From: Brevundimonas guildfordensis
Lineage (GTDB): Bacteria; Pseudomonadota; Alphaproteobacteria; Caulobacterales; Caulobacteraceae
DNA length: 64,000 nt
Assembly (NCBI RefSeq): GCF_014836405.1
Contig: NZ_JACSQU010000001.1
Span: 1,426,001 to 1,490,000, forward strand
Direction of reading: 5' to 3'
The notes under the pieces are model-generated. The model saw nothing but the letters and a program-made list of their open reading frames with translations. It was not told the origin of the DNA and did no database searches. Made by a program: the position numbers and the translations under genes. Below are positions 43,475-52,116 of the stretch, piece by piece; the first letter of the stretch is position 1, and every line of letters begins with the position of its first letter.

Positions 43475-44821
43475 TCAGAACGACCGTGACACGCCGATAT
43501 CGGCGGCGACCCGGCGATAATCGTAAATCCCAACCGTCGAGTTGTTGCGTTCTAACGTGACGCGGACGGTGGGGGCGAAACCATAGGCGGTCAGGGCGCG
43601 GAACGTCATACCGAGACGGCCAGCAGCAAGCCATTCGCGACGCTTGTCAGGAAAAAGAAACAATCTCTCGTCTCCTTCTGTGTGGCGCAGGCCTGCCGAA
43701 GCGAAGGCCGTCCCCCATCGCATTTCGCGCCATCCTCCCAGGGTCATTCCGCCTGCCCTGGTGGCATAGCCGGGATCTGCCGCGTCCTGCCGCGTGACCG
43801 AGGCCGAGATCGAAACGCCCGAGCGCGCGTCCAGCGCCCGCTCGTAGACCGCCGACAGGTCGTGGATATACCCATCCTGCAGGGGGTTGGCGTCGTACTG
43901 AGCCTTGCTGGCGCTGTATGAGGTGATCAGTTGCGAACGCGTGTCCATCGCCCGCACCCAGTCGAGCGCCACGGCCGAGGTCTGGGCATAGGGCTCATTT
44001 CCGAACCAGCGCCAGGTCAGACCGGCGGACACGGTGAATCGGTTCGCTTGGCTGCGTCGTTCCATGCCCAGCAGCGCCGAAGCGGAAACATCATTGAACT
44101 GGCTCTGCCGGTAAACGCTGCCCTGCACAGCACCGCGGGGGAGGAGCGACCACCCTTCGGTCACGGGAAGCCGTCCAAAGACCTGGGACATGGTGCGAAG
44201 CCCTGCGCCCGAACGCGCCCGCGCATCATCAGACAGGGTCAGGGGCGCGATGACCGTGTCCAGTGTCCGCGCCTCGGTGGCGCGGTTGATGTTACTGTCG
44301 GGCGCCACGGCGATTTCGAAGGCGCCGCCCAGACGTTTCTCACTGCGCAGGGCGCGCGCGAAGCGGTCCACCATGGCGGCGGCTTCATCGGGAACGCCCG
44401 AGGCTTGCGCCTGACGCAGTTCGCGTCGGGCCTCCTTTTCGCGCCCCATGGCGGCCAGCATGCGCGCCAGCTCCAGCCGGGCGGCCAAGACGTCCGGCTT
44501 TTCGTCCAGCAGGGCGCGGAAGATCACCGCCGCCTCAGCGTAACGCCCCGTATCGGCCAGCAGAAGCCCATGCCGATAGCGCGCTTCGGCCCGAATGTCG
44601 GCCTCAGCGTCCTTCGTTAGGGCCTCATAGATGGCGATGGCGTCACCGGCATGGTCTGCCGCCCTACGAGCGTCGGCCAGAGCGAAGAGCTGGGCGGGGC
44701 TGACGCCTTCCACCACGTCCTGGGCTGAGGCCCCTCCCGGCATGCCGGCGATCAGCGCCGCTGCTGCTCCGCAACAAAGCCTGCGGCTCCAGCGAACGAG
44801 CCTGGCTTGCCTTGGCGTCAC
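43475..44821 (-). CDS. Slam-like surface lipoprotein assembly modifier (DUF560)
   Basis: A 448-residue outer-membrane protein with signal peptide (about 1-33), TPR-like helices (about 38-155, for example GRYAEAAVIFRALLDEKPD) and a C-terminal barrel (about 165-448) ending RRVAADIGVSRSF with terminal Phe. This is the Slam architecture, known from Neisseria to deliver lipoproteins such as TbpB to the cell surface. GTG start overlaps the stop of the upstream surface lipoprotein gene by four bases. The pairing supports the call. Slam barrel residues were not checked in detail. Confidence 0.8.
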   Translation of the reverse strand: MTPRQARLVRWSRRLCCGAAAALIAGMPGGASAQDVVEGVSPAQLFALADARRAADHAGDAIAIYEALTKDAEADIRAEARYRHGLLLADTGRYAEAAVIFRALLDEKPDVLAARLELARMLAAMGREKEARRELRQAQASGVPDEAAAMVDRFARALRSEKRLGGAFEIAVAPDSNINRATEARTLDTVIAPLTLSDDARARSGAGLRTMSQVFGRLPVTEGWSLLPRGAVQGSVYRQSQFNDVSASALLGMERRSQANRFTVSAGLTWRWFGNEPYAQTSAVALDWVRAMDTRSQLITSYSASKAQYDANPLQDGYIHDLSAVYERALDARSGVSISASVTRQDAADPGYATRAGGMTLGGWREMRWGTAFASAGLRHTEGDERLFLFPDKRREWLAAGRLGMTFRALTAYGFAPTVRVTLERNNSTVGIYDYRRVAADIGVSRSF

Positions 44822-46563
44822 CTGCGACGCGCCGCGGTCACGCCGTTGATGACGAGGCCGCCGGCCTGCACGCGCTCTGGCGCATAGACGTGGAAATCAC
44901 CCGCCAGCTCCTCTCCGGTCGGACCATAGAAGCGCGTGTTGATCTGGCCGATTTCTGCATCGCCCTCGATGATCAAAGCCGAGTTGCCGTTCCAGAAGAG
45001 GCGACCGCCGAATTCATAGCGACCGAAATCCAGGGTTTGTCCCGACGACTTGCCGTTCAGAACCAGGGCACCGGTATAGGCTTGTTTGGAGAAGTCGACA
45101 TCAAAGCTGGACGTCCCTCCTACATCGTACATCGCTCCGGTCGTCCTGTTGGCCCCGGCTCCATAGACGACGCCTTCGTAACGGGCGCTGCCCGTGCGGC
45201 GGGTGAGCATGCTATCGCCCGTCGCCAGGCCATAGACGAAGTGGTGTCTTTGAAACTCAACGCTTCCAGGGCTGTTGACCTGACTGGCCCACCGCCCCAG
45301 GCCGACATAGGTCAATGCGATTTCTGAGTTCGCAGATCCCAGCTTGTAGAGCTGCAGTCTGACGTCGCGATCGCCGAACGTCTTGGCATAGTAGACGAAG
45401 CTCGGATCGTCGCCCGCCACGATGTCTGAAGCCGTGAAGTTGCCGCCCGCCATAGAGGAAAGGCCGGGACCAAAGCTGAAATTGCCGTTTGTGCGATCAT
45501 GGAGCTGACCGACCAGCGGGATCTGAGACACGTTCTGGACGTCGTTCGAACCTGTAGCCTTACCGACCAACAGGGCGCGCCCTTGGGCGTAAAAGACTTG
45601 CGGCGTCGCGATATCCGTCATCCGCAGGTTAACGCCCGCCGCTCCGCTGCGCTGTCCTGTGAAGCTGCCCACGGCGCTCGCCCCATCCGTATTGGATGTG
45701 CTGAAGCTGGCTCCCACCTCTTCGCTTCCGGGCCCAAAGAATCGCCCTGAGATGGTCCCGGACGTCTTGGCGTTGAACGAGCCGACCGTAACATGGCCGG
45801 AAAACGAGCCGTCGCCGCTGCTCAGGCGGCCGCTTGCAGCCATCTCGATGCCGCCCCCGACTACGCCCTGGCCCGTCAACAGGGCGGTTTCTTGCAGGTA
45901 GGAATGAGCAGCAAACTCTCCGCCCAGGAAGTCCACGTCAAAACGGCCGTCGCCTTGATAGACGACAGGCTCATAGCCGGGGGCGGCCGTCACGCCGAAG
46001 ACGTCAATATTGTAGCGCGCGGTCCCGGTGCGCGGCATCGCCGACGCAGGCGTGTCCAGGCCATAGACGAAGGTGCTGAAGCGGTCGTTCTGGCGGGCGT
46101 CCGCCGCTGAGTAGCGCTGCCAATAGCCCATGCCGACATAGCGGTTGCTGATCCAGCCCGAATAGGGCGTCGTCACGAGAGTCAGCAACTGGACGCCATC
46201 GGCGTTGCGCTGCTCGTATCGGGCCTCGCCTTGACTGTTGGACTTCAGGTCCGAGGGGCGGAAGGTTGCGCTCTCGCTATTCAGTGAGACCGTGTAGCTC
46301 TTCGAGGCGGCATCATAGGCCACCTGCAGATTGGCCGAACTGCCGCTTGCAGACACCACGGTCCCGCTGCGAAGGTCAAAGATAGACTGCTGATTATTCC
46401 CTATGGCGTTAAACGTCTGACTCGCCGTTGGATTGGCGATGTTGCTGTTGCTCGGCGGAGGTGTGATCGGAACGATCGGATCCACTCCGCCTCCGCCTCC
46501 GCCGCCACAGGCGGCCAACGCACTCGTCGTCAGGACGGCAATCACCATTGAAAAAAGGCGCAT
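44818..46563 (-). CDS. two-barrel TbpB-like surface lipoprotein, likely Slam client
   Basis: A 581-residue lipoprotein with lipobox LAAC (Cys19) followed by seven glycines, a feature of Slam clients. Two repeated halves are visible: FVYGLDTPASAMPRTGTARY with FFGPGSEEVGASF, and FVYGLATGDSMLTRRTGSARY with RFYGPTGEELAGDF. The FYGP-x-x-x-E-x-x-G pattern is that of the transferrin-binding protein B barrel domain. Each half probably has a handle and a barrel. It would be anchored in the outer membrane and shown at the surface by the overlapping Slam. The ligand is unknown and need not be transferrin. Long spacer to tRNA-Arg. Confidence 0.8.
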   Translation of the reverse strand: MRLFSMVIAVLTTSALAACGGGGGGGVDPIVPITPPPSNSNIANPTASQTFNAIGNNQQSIFDLRSGTVVSASGSSANLQVAYDAASKSYTVSLNSESATFRPSDLKSNSQGEARYEQRNADGVQLLTLVTTPYSGWISNRYVGMGYWQRYSAADARQNDRFSTFVYGLDTPASAMPRTGTARYNIDVFGVTAAPGYEPVVYQGDGRFDVDFLGGEFAAHSYLQETALLTGQGVVGGGIEMAASGRLSSGDGSFSGHVTVGSFNAKTSGTISGRFFGPGSEEVGASFSTSNTDGASAVGSFTGQRSGAAGVNLRMTDIATPQVFYAQGRALLVGKATGSNDVQNVSQIPLVGQLHDRTNGNFSFGPGLSSMAGGNFTASDIVAGDDPSFVYYAKTFGDRDVRLQLYKLGSANSEIALTYVGLGRWASQVNSPGSVEFQRHHFVYGLATGDSMLTRRTGSARYEGVVYGAGANRTTGAMYDVGGTSSFDVDFSKQAYTGALVLNGKSSGQTLDFGRYEFGGRLFWNGNSALIIEGDAEIGQINTRFYGPTGEELAGDFHVYAPERVQAGGLVINGVTAARRR

Positions 46564-46861
46564 GTCGTCCCCTCTCGCGTGTCAAAAATGGGCCATAACC
46601 GTGATCGCCACACGTGCCGTAGTATCGAGACGCGGCCCCCGCAAGCTTAGGGTCCAGACTAATCGGTAGAGCCGGCACGAGTAGTTCGCGAATGTCTGGA
46701 ATTCAGAGCGATCGCAGCTTTCACTTTTGGCGCGCTGCTGACATTGCCTGCTTGGCGAAGCCGCACAGAGTCGCACAGAGCCGCACACTCTTAAAAGCGA
46801 TTCGCATCTTGAATCATCCTTAGCCTGTTTGAGCCAGTTCTAAGTTGTCTCGACAAACGAT
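46564..46861. promoter_or_regulatory. spacer between surface lipoprotein gene and tRNA-Arg
   Basis: A 298-base gap without a gene. It probably contains the promoter of the surface lipoprotein gene (minus strand) and three 10-base direct repeats. I do not see a clear Fur site or any integrase remnant. Confidence 0.35.
46761..46790 (+). repeat. three tandem 10-base repeats
   Basis: CCGCACAGAG, TCGCACAGAG and CCGCACACTC stand head to tail, one helical turn each. They lie 72 bases beyond the 3' end of tRNA-Arg. They may be protein-binding iterons or remains of an attachment region; no function known. Confidence 0.5.
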
Positions 46862-46938
46862 TGGCGACCCCGCCAGGACTCCAACCTGGGACCTCGGCTT
46901 TAGGAAAGCCTTGCTCTATGCAGCTGAGCTACGGGGCC
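46862..46938 (-). tRNA. tRNA-Arg (anticodon CCT)
   Basis: Reads on the minus strand as a 77-base cloverleaf with CCA encoded at the 3' end. Acceptor GGCCCCG pairs with CGGGGTC (one G-T); D stem GCTC/GAGC; anticodon arm AGGCT, loop TTCCTAA giving CCT, then AGCC; T stem CCAGG/CCTGG around TTGGAGT. Anticodon CCT reads AGG, arginine. tRNA-Arg(CCT) genes are common island integration sites; the Slam locus lies past its 3' end. Confidence 0.93.
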
Positions 46939-47034
46939 ACGCAGGCGTGTGCGTAAAGGAGGTTGGGCCGTCAGGGAAGCCCTGATCGGTCCGCCCTGCC
47001 CGCGGTCCCAAGGCCAACGAATGTCGCCTTGTGG

Positions 47035-47050
47035 TTAAACGCCATTAACC
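47035..47050 (+). promoter_or_regulatory. TTAA-N6-TTAACC pair, CtrA-like with short spacer
   Basis: TTAA (47035-47038) and TTAACC (47045-47050) with a six-base spacer, instead of seven. Part of a GGTTAA/TTAACC palindrome. Upstream of the helicase gene and beside tRNA-Arg. May be a weak CtrA site or coincidence. Confidence 0.25.
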
Positions 47051-47132
47051 TACAATCCCTAGTAGGGAACAAAGCCTGAATCGGGCGAGGTCGCTGATTC
47101 GGTCATGATTCGTTTCGCCCGTGTTCCAGGCC

Positions 47133-47152
47133 TGGTAAGGTTCCGCTTACCA
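47133..47152 (+). promoter_or_regulatory. inverted repeat in the helicase upstream region
   Basis: TGGTAAG (47133-47139) and CTTACCA (47146-47152), six-base spacer, perfect. It lies 74 bases before the helicase start. Operator or RNA hairpin; no regulator known. Confidence 0.3.
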
Positions 47153-47225
47153 TTCCCCCCACCCTCGCTGCCGCCTCCCAGCGCCGCTTGTGAAAGCCGG
47201 CGCGGTTCGCCACCTTGGGCTGGTC

Positions 47226-49751
47226 ATGAGTGATCGTTCCGCAGGCATGGCCCCTTCGCGCGTCACGGCGATCCTGGGCCCCACCAACACCGGCAAGACC
47301 CACCTGGCGGTCGAGCGCATGCTGGGCCACGGCTCGGGCATGATCGGCCTGCCGTTGCGGCTCTTGGCGCGCGAGATCTATGAGCGGATCGTCAAGCGGC
47401 GCGGGGCGGCCTCGGTCGCCCTGATCACCGGCGAGGAGAAGATCGTCCCGCCGCGCCCCGCCTTCTTCGTCTGCACGGTCGAGGCCATGCCGCTGGAGCG
47501 GTCAGTCGACTTCCTGGCGGTGGACGAGATCCAGCTGGTCGCCGATCCCGAGCGCGGTCACGTCTTTACGCAGAGACTGCTGCATGCGCGCGGGCGGTTC
47601 GAGACCATGTTCCTGGGCGCCGGGACGATGGCGCCGCTGATGCGCGCGCTGGTTCCCGACGCGGAGATCGTCACCCGCGACCGGCTGTCGACGCTCAGCT
47701 ACGCCGGATCGAAGAAGCTGACCCGCCTGCCCCGCCGTAGCGCCGTGGTCGCCTTCTCGACCGAGCAGGTCTACGCCATCGCCGAACTGCTGCGGCGTCA
47801 GAGAGGCGGGGCGGCGGTGGTCATGGGCTCGCTTTCGCCCCGCACCCGCAACGCCCAGGTCGAGCTGTTCCAGTCGGGCGAGGTCGATTTTCTGGTCGCC
47901 ACCGACGCCATCGGCATGGGGCTGAACATGGACGTGGACCATGTCGCCTTTGCGGGCCTGAGGAAGTTCGACGGGCGGCGCACCCGCTGGCTGCACGCCG
48001 CCGAGATCGGCCAGATCGCCGGGCGGGCGGGGCGGCACCTGCGCGACGGGACCTTCGGCGTCACCGGCGAGGCGGAGGAGCTGGACGAAGACCTGGTCGA
48101 ACAGGTGGTCGAGCATCGCTTCGATCCGGTCGAAGCGGCCGAGTGGCGCCACGGGCGGCTGGATTTCGACACCCTGCCCGACCTGCTGCGGTCGCTGACC
48201 ATCACGCCGGATCGGCATGGCTTGCGGCTGACGGCCCAGGCGCTGGACGAGACCCTGCTGCGCCGCTTTGCGGTCGATGAGGACGTCAGGAAGATCGCCC
48301 GTTCGCGCGGCGCCCTGATGCGGCTGTGGGAGGCGTGCCAGCTGCCGGACTTCCAGAAGACGACGCTGGACGAACACGCGCGTCTATCGAAGGACATCTT
48401 CACCGCCCTGACCAGCCGACGCGGGCGGTTGACCGAGGACTGGATCGCGCCGCGGTTCAACGACCTGGATCGGGACGACGGCCAGATCGACCAGCTGTCG
48501 GCGCGGCTGTCGGGGGTGCGGACCCTGTCCTACATCGCCAACCGGCCCGACTGGATGGCGGGCGCGCAGGAGTGGCGCGACAAGACCAAGGCGCTGGAGG
48601 AACGGCTCAGCGACGTGCTGCACGAACGGCTGACGGCGCGCTTCGTCGACCGGCGCACGGCGGCCCTGATGCGGGCGCTGCACGTGCGCTCCGACGTGCT
48701 GGCGGGCGTGGCCGACGACGGCGAGGTGACGGTCGAGGGCGAGGTGGTCGGCCATCTGGACGGGGTGCGCTTCACCGTCGACGCGGGCGGCTCGGCCCTG
48801 GCCGACCGGGCGCTGCGACAGGCGGCGACGCGGGCCGTAGGGCCGGAGGTGGCGCGGCGGCTGGGACGACTGGCGGCCGACGGCGACGACGCCTTTTCCG
48901 TCACGCCCGAGGGCGGGGTGCTGTGGACCGGGGCCCTGACCGGCCGCATCGTCAACGAAGACCCCTTCTCGCCGCGCGTGCGGCTGCTGGGCGAACTGGG
49001 GCCGACGCCTGCGCGCGAGCGGGCCGAGCGGCGCATGGAGGCCTGGCTGGCGGGCGAGGCCGGGCGGGCGCTGAAGCCGCTGAAGCGGCTGCGCCACGCC
49101 ATCGAGAGCGGCGCCCTGACCGGCCTGCCGCGCGGGCTGGCCTTCCGGCTGGTCGAGGCGGGCGGCCTGATCCCCCGGCGCGAGGTCGAGCGCGACCTGG
49201 CGGCCTTGAGCCAGCACGAGCGGCGCACGCTGAAGACGTTCGCCATCCGCGTCGGCGCCCATTCGGTCTGGCTGCCCGGCGTGATGAAGCCGCGCGGCGC
49301 GGCGCTGGCCCAGGCCTTCCTGTCGCGCGAGGCGACCAACGGCCTGGCGGGCGAGGGCCTGCTGCCCCTGCCGGAGCCAGCGCCGTCGGCGCGCGCCCTG
49401 TCCGCCTTCGGCCGCCGCGCGGTCGACCGCTGGACGGCGCCGGTCGAGGCGCTGGAGGCTTTCGCCGATGCTGCGCGGGCGGCGGGCAAGGCGCCGCTGT
49501 CGGAGCAGACGCTGACCACGCTCGGCTGGACGGCGGAGCAAGCGAAGACGATCCAGGCGGCCTTGCGCACGCCGCGCGCCGAACGGGCGCCGCGCCCCGG
49601 CCAGCCGACGCCGCCGCCCAAGGATTCGCCCTTCGCCGCCCTGGCGCAGCTGACCCAGCCAGCGCGCCCCGTCGCCTCCGCCAAGCCCAAGGCCGCGCGC
49701 AGACCCCGCCGACGCCCCCGGCGCGCGGCGGCCGGCAAGACCGCGGAATGA
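47226..49751 (+). CDS. SUV3-like superfamily 2 RNA/DNA helicase
   Basis: An 841-residue helicase. Walker A GPTNTGKT and DEIQ (motif II, not DEAD) lie in the N-terminal core. Helicase C motifs follow (LVATDAIGMGLNMDVDHVAFAG, then QIAGRAGRH). The DEIQ box and the TNTGKT loop match mitochondrial SUV3-type helicases, found in many Alphaproteobacteria. The long C-terminal half is basic and ends in a Pro/Lys/Arg-rich tail (from about 785), probably for RNA binding. ATG at 47226 is preferred; GTG at 47190 and ATG at 47247 are alternatives. Its stop overlaps the next start. Confidence 0.9.
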   Translation: MSDRSAGMAPSRVTAILGPTNTGKTHLAVERMLGHGSGMIGLPLRLLAREIYERIVKRRGAASVALITGEEKIVPPRPAFFVCTVEAMPLERSVDFLAVDEIQLVADPERGHVFTQRLLHARGRFETMFLGAGTMAPLMRALVPDAEIVTRDRLSTLSYAGSKKLTRLPRRSAVVAFSTEQVYAIAELLRRQRGGAAVVMGSLSPRTRNAQVELFQSGEVDFLVATDAIGMGLNMDVDHVAFAGLRKFDGRRTRWLHAAEIGQIAGRAGRHLRDGTFGVTGEAEELDEDLVEQVVEHRFDPVEAAEWRHGRLDFDTLPDLLRSLTITPDRHGLRLTAQALDETLLRRFAVDEDVRKIARSRGALMRLWEACQLPDFQKTTLDEHARLSKDIFTALTSRRGRLTEDWIAPRFNDLDRDDGQIDQLSARLSGVRTLSYIANRPDWMAGAQEWRDKTKALEERLSDVLHERLTARFVDRRTAALMRALHVRSDVLAGVADDGEVTVEGEVVGHLDGVRFTVDAGGSALADRALRQAATRAVGPEVARRLGRLAADGDDAFSVTPEGGVLWTGALTGRIVNEDPFSPRVRLLGELGPTPARERAERRMEAWLAGEAGRALKPLKRLRHAIESGALTGLPRGLAFRLVEAGGLIPRREVERDLAALSQHERRTLKTFAIRVGAHSVWLPGVMKPRGAALAQAFLSREATNGLAGEGLLPLPEPAPSARALSAFGRRAVDRWTAPVEALEAFADAARAAGKAPLSEQTLTTLGWTAEQAKTIQAALRTPRAERAPRPGQPTPPPKDSPFAALAQLTQPARPVASAKPKAARRPRRRPRRAAAGKTAE

Positions 49752-50032
49752 GCGTGGAAAGCTGCCGCATCGACGTCTGGCTGTGGCGGGCCCGTTTCGC
49801 CAAGACCCGCAGCCTGGCCGCCGCCATGGTCGAGAAGGGCGCGATCCGGCTGACGCACCACGGCGTCCAGACCCGTCTCGACAAGCCGAGCCGCAGCGTC
49901 CACCCGGGCGACGAGGTCATGTTCGCCCAGGGCGGGCGGCTGGTCGCCGTGCGCGTGATGCAAATGGGCGAAACGCGCGGCGCCGCCGAGGAAGCCCGCG
50001 CCCTTTACGAGCCGCTGGACGCGGAGCGTTAG
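49748..50032 (+). CDS. S4-domain RNA-binding protein (Hsp15-like)
   Basis: A 94-residue protein with an S4 fold: CRIDVWLWRARFAKTRSLAAAMVEKGAIRLTHHG followed by SVHPGDEVMF, as in Hsp15, which binds stalled 50S subunits carrying peptidyl-tRNA. The start overlaps the helicase stop (ATGA), so the pair is translationally coupled, which suggests a shared role in RNA metabolism. Stop overlaps the convergent YceI gene. Confidence 0.9.
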   Translation: MSVESCRIDVWLWRARFAKTRSLAAAMVEKGAIRLTHHGVQTRLDKPSRSVHPGDEVMFAQGGRLVAVRVMQMGETRGAAEEARALYEPLDAER

Positions 50033-50679
50033 CCGCCCGCCATCACGAACTCGCCTTCGATGTGCAGCTCCACCTCGTCGCCCAGCGCGGGCAGGCCGAA
50101 GTTGATGCCGAAGTCGGACCGCTTGATCGTCGCCTCGCCGTCGAACCCGGCCTTGTAGCCCCCGCGCGTCGGACCGGCCTGATTGAACTCGACTTCCATG
50201 ACCACGGGGCGCGTGATTCCGCGCAAGGTCAGTTCGCCATGGACCGTCGCCTCGTCGGGCTCGTTGGCGTCGATCACGATCCGCGTCGAGCGGAAGGTGG
50301 CGACGGGATGGTTGGCGGTGTCGAAGAAGTCCGCCGTCTGCAGGTGTTTGTTCAGGCCGTCGGAGTTGGACGCGACTTCCGTCAGCGGAATGGTGGCGGT
50401 CAGGGTGCTGGCGGACGGATTGGCGGAATCCAGCTTCAGTTCCGCCTGCACGTTCACGAACTGACCGACATAGGTCGAGAAGCCCAGATGATCGACCGAC
50501 CAGGTGATCTTGCCGTGTGCGGAATCCAGCTTGTAGTCGCCCGCCTGCACTTCGGCCGGGACCTTGGTCATGGCGGCCTGAGCGACGACCGCGCCGCCTG
50601 TCAGCAGGCTAAGCGCCACACCGGCGGCGCCGATGCGGCCGAGAGCCGATCGAGGGATGAAACCTTGGTTGAAAGTCAT
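50029..50679 (-). CDS. YceI family periplasmic protein
   Basis: A 216-residue secreted protein with signal peptide (about 10-37, ending VVAQAA). The YceI lipocalin-like barrel is clear: GDYKLDSAHGKITWSVDHLGFSTYVGQF, then RSTRIV, VHGELTLRGITRPVVMEVEF and FGINFGLPALGDEVELHIEGEF. YceI proteins bind polyisoprenoids. ATG at 50679 behind GGAGG. Convergent with the S4 gene. Confidence 0.93.
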   Translation of the reverse strand: MTFNQGFIPRSALGRIGAAGVALSLLTGGAVVAQAAMTKVPAEVQAGDYKLDSAHGKITWSVDHLGFSTYVGQFVNVQAELKLDSANPSASTLTATIPLTEVASNSDGLNKHLQTADFFDTANHPVATFRSTRIVIDANEPDEATVHGELTLRGITRPVVMEVEFNQAGPTRGGYKAGFDGEATIKRSDFGINFGLPALGDEVELHIEGEFVMAGG

Positions 50680-50848
50680 TGGACCGGCCTCCAGAAAGAC
50701 GATGATTTGGCGTTGGGAAAAGGAAGCGCGGCCCGGCGCCGTCGGGCCTGAACAGCGTTGCAACAGCGCCGTCGGTTGACAGTTGGTTCCGTCGGGGCCA
50801 TGTGCCCGCCCTCAACCTCCTCGCTGCCACAGGCCCGCCCGAAACGCC

Positions 50849-51190
50849 ATGACCTACATCGTCACCGACGCTTGCGTGAAATGTAAGTTCATGGACTGCG
50901 TCGAAGTCTGTCCTGTCGACTGCTTCTACGAGGGCGAGAACTTCCTGGTCATCGCGCCTGACGAGTGCATCGACTGCGGCGTGTGCGAGCCGGAGTGCCC
51001 CGTCGACGCCATCGTCCCCGACACCGAGGACGAGCCGGACGGCAAGTGGCTGCAGGTCAACGCAGAATACGCCAAGGTCTGGCCCAACATCACGGTCAAG
51101 GGCGTCCCCCCGGCGGACCGCGAGCAGTACGAGCGCGAAACAGGCAAGTTCGAGAAGTATTTCAGCCCCAAGCCGGGCAAAGGCTCCTAA
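50849..51190 (+). CDS. fdxA: ferredoxin FdxA (7Fe type)
   Basis: A 113-residue ferredoxin matching Azotobacter FdI-type proteins. C9, C17 and C50 would hold a [3Fe-4S] cluster; C21, C40, C43 and C46 a [4Fe-4S] cluster; extra cysteines C12 and C25 are also seen. It carries electrons at low potential in the cytoplasm. Upstream of carD, as often in Alphaproteobacteria, but 308 bases separate the genes. Firm. Confidence 0.95.
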   Translation: MTYIVTDACVKCKFMDCVEVCPVDCFYEGENFLVIAPDECIDCGVCEPECPVDAIVPDTEDEPDGKWLQVNAEYAKVWPNITVKGVPPADREQYERETGKFEKYFSPKPGKGS

Positions 51191-51498
51191 GAACTCGCCA
51201 CATTGCAGTCACAATGTGCCAGTCGTCGCCGACGGCCCTGTGGATGTTTTGAGATTTCCTAATTTTATGATAGGTTCCTCCCTATTCGAAACGGGCGGTT
51301 CCGCAAGTCTGCGCGCCGCCCGCATTTACGACAGAACCTCGCCGCGAGGACGGGGTCGGCCAGAGGTTCGGTGATCCTTTTTCGCGTCTGACAATATGAC
51401 CTCCGCTCAACCGCCTGGCTCCTTGCCCGGCGGACGGGCGGATTTTGCTTTGAAAGACACGGCGGAGATCTCGCCCTTCGGTTCGGGAAAGGAATGAC
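51191..51498 (+). promoter_or_regulatory. long structured leader region before carD
   Basis: A 308-base gap with an A/T-rich patch near 51247-51275 (including TATGAT, possible -10), then GC stems: CGGGCGG (51292-51298) with CCGCCCG (51316-51322); GAACCTC (51334-51340) with GAGGTTC (51363-51369), then a T5 tract at 51378; and GCCCG/CGGGC near 51425-51439. This could be a leader, attenuator or small RNA. No gene is visible. Function is inference. Confidence 0.35.
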
Positions 51499-52041
51499 AT
51501 GACGAGCAAGACCGGTCTGGAATTCAAGGTTGGCGATGCGGTGGTCTATCCCGCGCACGGCGTCGGCAAGGTCGCCGCTATCGAGACTCAGGAAGTCGCC
51601 GGCATGGCGCTCGAGGTCTACGTCGTGACCTTCGAGCACGAGAAAATGACCCTGCGCGTCCCGACCAAGAAGGCCAAGACCGCCGGTCTGCGCACCCTGG
51701 CCGCCGACGACACCGTGTCTAAGGCCCTGACGACCCTGAAGGGCCGCGCCCGCGTCAAGCGCACCATGTGGTCGCGTCGCGCTCAGGAATATGAAGCCAA
51801 GATCAACTCGGGCGACCTGATCTCGATCGCCGAAGTGGTCCGCGACCTGCACCGCGCCGACACCCAGCCGGAACAGTCTTATTCGGAGCGCCAGCTCTAT
51901 GAATCGGCCCTGGACCGGATGGCCCGTGAAGTCGCCGCCGCCAACAAGATCGACAAGGACGCCGCCATGGCCCTGCTGGGCAAGTCGCTCAGCGCCAAGA
52001 AGGTGGTGACTCCTGCGGCCGAAGAAGCCGAAGCCGCCTGA
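51499..52041 (+). CDS. CarD-family RNA polymerase-binding regulator (CdnL)
   Basis: A 180-residue protein: N-terminal Tudor-like domain (FKVGDAVVYPAHGVGKVAAIE, then YVVTFEHEKMTLRVP) that binds RNA polymerase beta, and a helical C-terminal DNA-contacting domain (MWSRRAQEYEAKINSGD). It stabilises open complexes, especially at rRNA promoters; in Caulobacter the homologue CdnL controls growth and metabolism. It follows fdxA and ends at a strong terminator. An acidic tail (AAEEAEAA) closes the protein. Confidence 0.93.
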   Translation: MTSKTGLEFKVGDAVVYPAHGVGKVAAIETQEVAGMALEVYVVTFEHEKMTLRVPTKKAKTAGLRTLAADDTVSKALTTLKGRARVKRTMWSRRAQEYEAKINSGDLISIAEVVRDLHRADTQPEQSYSERQLYESALDRMAREVAAANKIDKDAAMALLGKSLSAKKVVTPAAEEAEAA

Positions 52042-52064
52042 TCCCAGGCGACAGACTGATAATG

Positions 52065-52095
52065 AAAAAGGCCCGGCGGCGACGCCGGGCCTTTT
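52065..52095 (+). terminator. intrinsic terminator after carD
   Basis: AAAAGGCCCGGCG and CGCCGGGCCTTTT form a long stem around a four-base loop (52065-52095). Confidence 0.88.
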
Positions 52096-52116
52096 GTCTT
52101 GGTCGAACCGCTGAGT

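Noticed and set aside
48326..50032. 568-codon plus frame overlapping the helicase, ending at the S4 stop
   Set aside because: Only the final 94 codons from ATG at 49748 form a real protein; the remainder is the helicase in another frame.
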